DNA of 64,000 nt, from contig OZ038312.1 in the NCBI GenBank assembly GCA_964035775.1, positions 27,971,431 to 28,035,430 on the forward strand, written 5' to 3'. The notes under the pieces were generated by a model. That model was not told where the DNA came from. It saw only the letters and a program-made list of their open reading frames with translations, and searched no databases. The stretch comes from Osedax frankpressi. Lineage: Eukaryota > Annelida > Polychaeta > Sabellida > Siboglinidae. The position numbers and the translations under genes are program-made. Every line of letters starts with the position of its first letter. Position 1 is the first letter of the stretch. Below are positions 63,606 through 64,000 of the stretch, one piece after another.

Positions 63606-63705
63606 ATGCGGGAGGGCAGCCTAGCCTGCAGACTCCGTCTGTTATTATACGGATCGTTACTGTTGCTGGCTCTATGTAGCGGAAAAACCAATGGAAAAAT
63701 GAAAA
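63606..63705 (+). CDS. First coding exon of a secreted or membrane protein (signal peptide)
   Basis: ATG at 63606 begins a classical signal peptide: MREGSLACRLRL, a Leu-rich core LLLYGSLLLLALC, then SGKTNGKMK and a gttagt donor at 63706, phase 1. 33 codons. The rest of the gene lies beyond the window. Cleavage is likely after LCSG or nearby. The preceding 300 bases are GC-richer, as expected of 5'UTR and promoter, and host the opposing candidate gene whose ATG is only 34 bases away. Confidence 0.6.
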
Positions 63706-64000
63706 GTTAGTGGAATCTTTAGTTAGTTCTATAAATAGATTATCATGTAATATTTCGAATTACGACTTAAGAATAATTTTCAACTAAGAAAAAAAATTGT
63801 GTGTTACCTTTCAAAATAAACTTACTGTTATTTGAATTTCATAATTCGACCAACACGCATCTAAAAATAGAATTATTCATTTCGTAATTTTGTTGAAATG
63901 TTATTGTTCGTTCGTTTCTATAATTTATGAATTATTATTTTACAAACCCCGTAAGCATATCTATTATTGGTCTATTGTATCCTGACACTGAATATTTTCG
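63706..64000 (+). other. Start of intron 1 of the signal-peptide gene
   Basis: Composition turns AT-rich immediately after the gttagt donor. No further exon before the window ends. Confidence 0.5.

Overview
This is AT-rich nuclear DNA from an animal. The genes are split into short exons that stand out as islands of more balanced base composition, and four of them are orthologues of well-known metazoan genes, including a cilium/flagellum protein (CFAP161). Nothing fixes the phylum. No rRNA, convincing tRNA, CRISPR array or bacterial-type gene was seen, and there are two 200-N assembly gaps.

Layout: 1-640 is a 15-bp satellite. 914-2286 (+) holds the C-terminal half of a rhodopsin-like GPCR. 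About 2.3-9.4 kb is non-coding and full of arrays: an 88-bp repeat, a C-rich tract, 2.3 kb of ACT/ACC trinucleotides and a TGTAGG array. 9384-16301 (+) is a PTBP-type polypyrimidine-tract-binding protein, lacking only its first RRM half in this window. 20616-24023 (+) is a complete CFAP161 in nine exons. 25433-27945 (-) is a complete LYSMD3/4-like LysM membrane protein, tail to tail with CFAP161. 32632-48399 (-) is a complete CDC14 dual-specificity phosphatase in 15 exons, whose introns hold several large minisatellites. 48.4-62.5 kb is very AT-rich, with only weak exon candidates. 62.5-63.7 kb holds a probable divergent pair: a minus-strand gene of unknown type and the signal-peptide exon of a plus-strand gene that leaves the window.

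The genes do not form a pathway. Three general points stand out. Splice donors are mostly GTTAGT-like, with T at +3 (28 of 41 donors I placed) and never G. Tandem arrays cover more than 9 kb, and several repeat units contain splice-signal-like motifs. The most striking case is in PTBP intron 5: about 18 copies of a 44-bp unit repeat a branch-point-like CTCTAAC, the AG acceptor and the first bases of the next exon. Choosing any upstream copy would bring in a stop codon within eight codons, in a gene family known to regulate its own splicing through nonsense-mediated decay.
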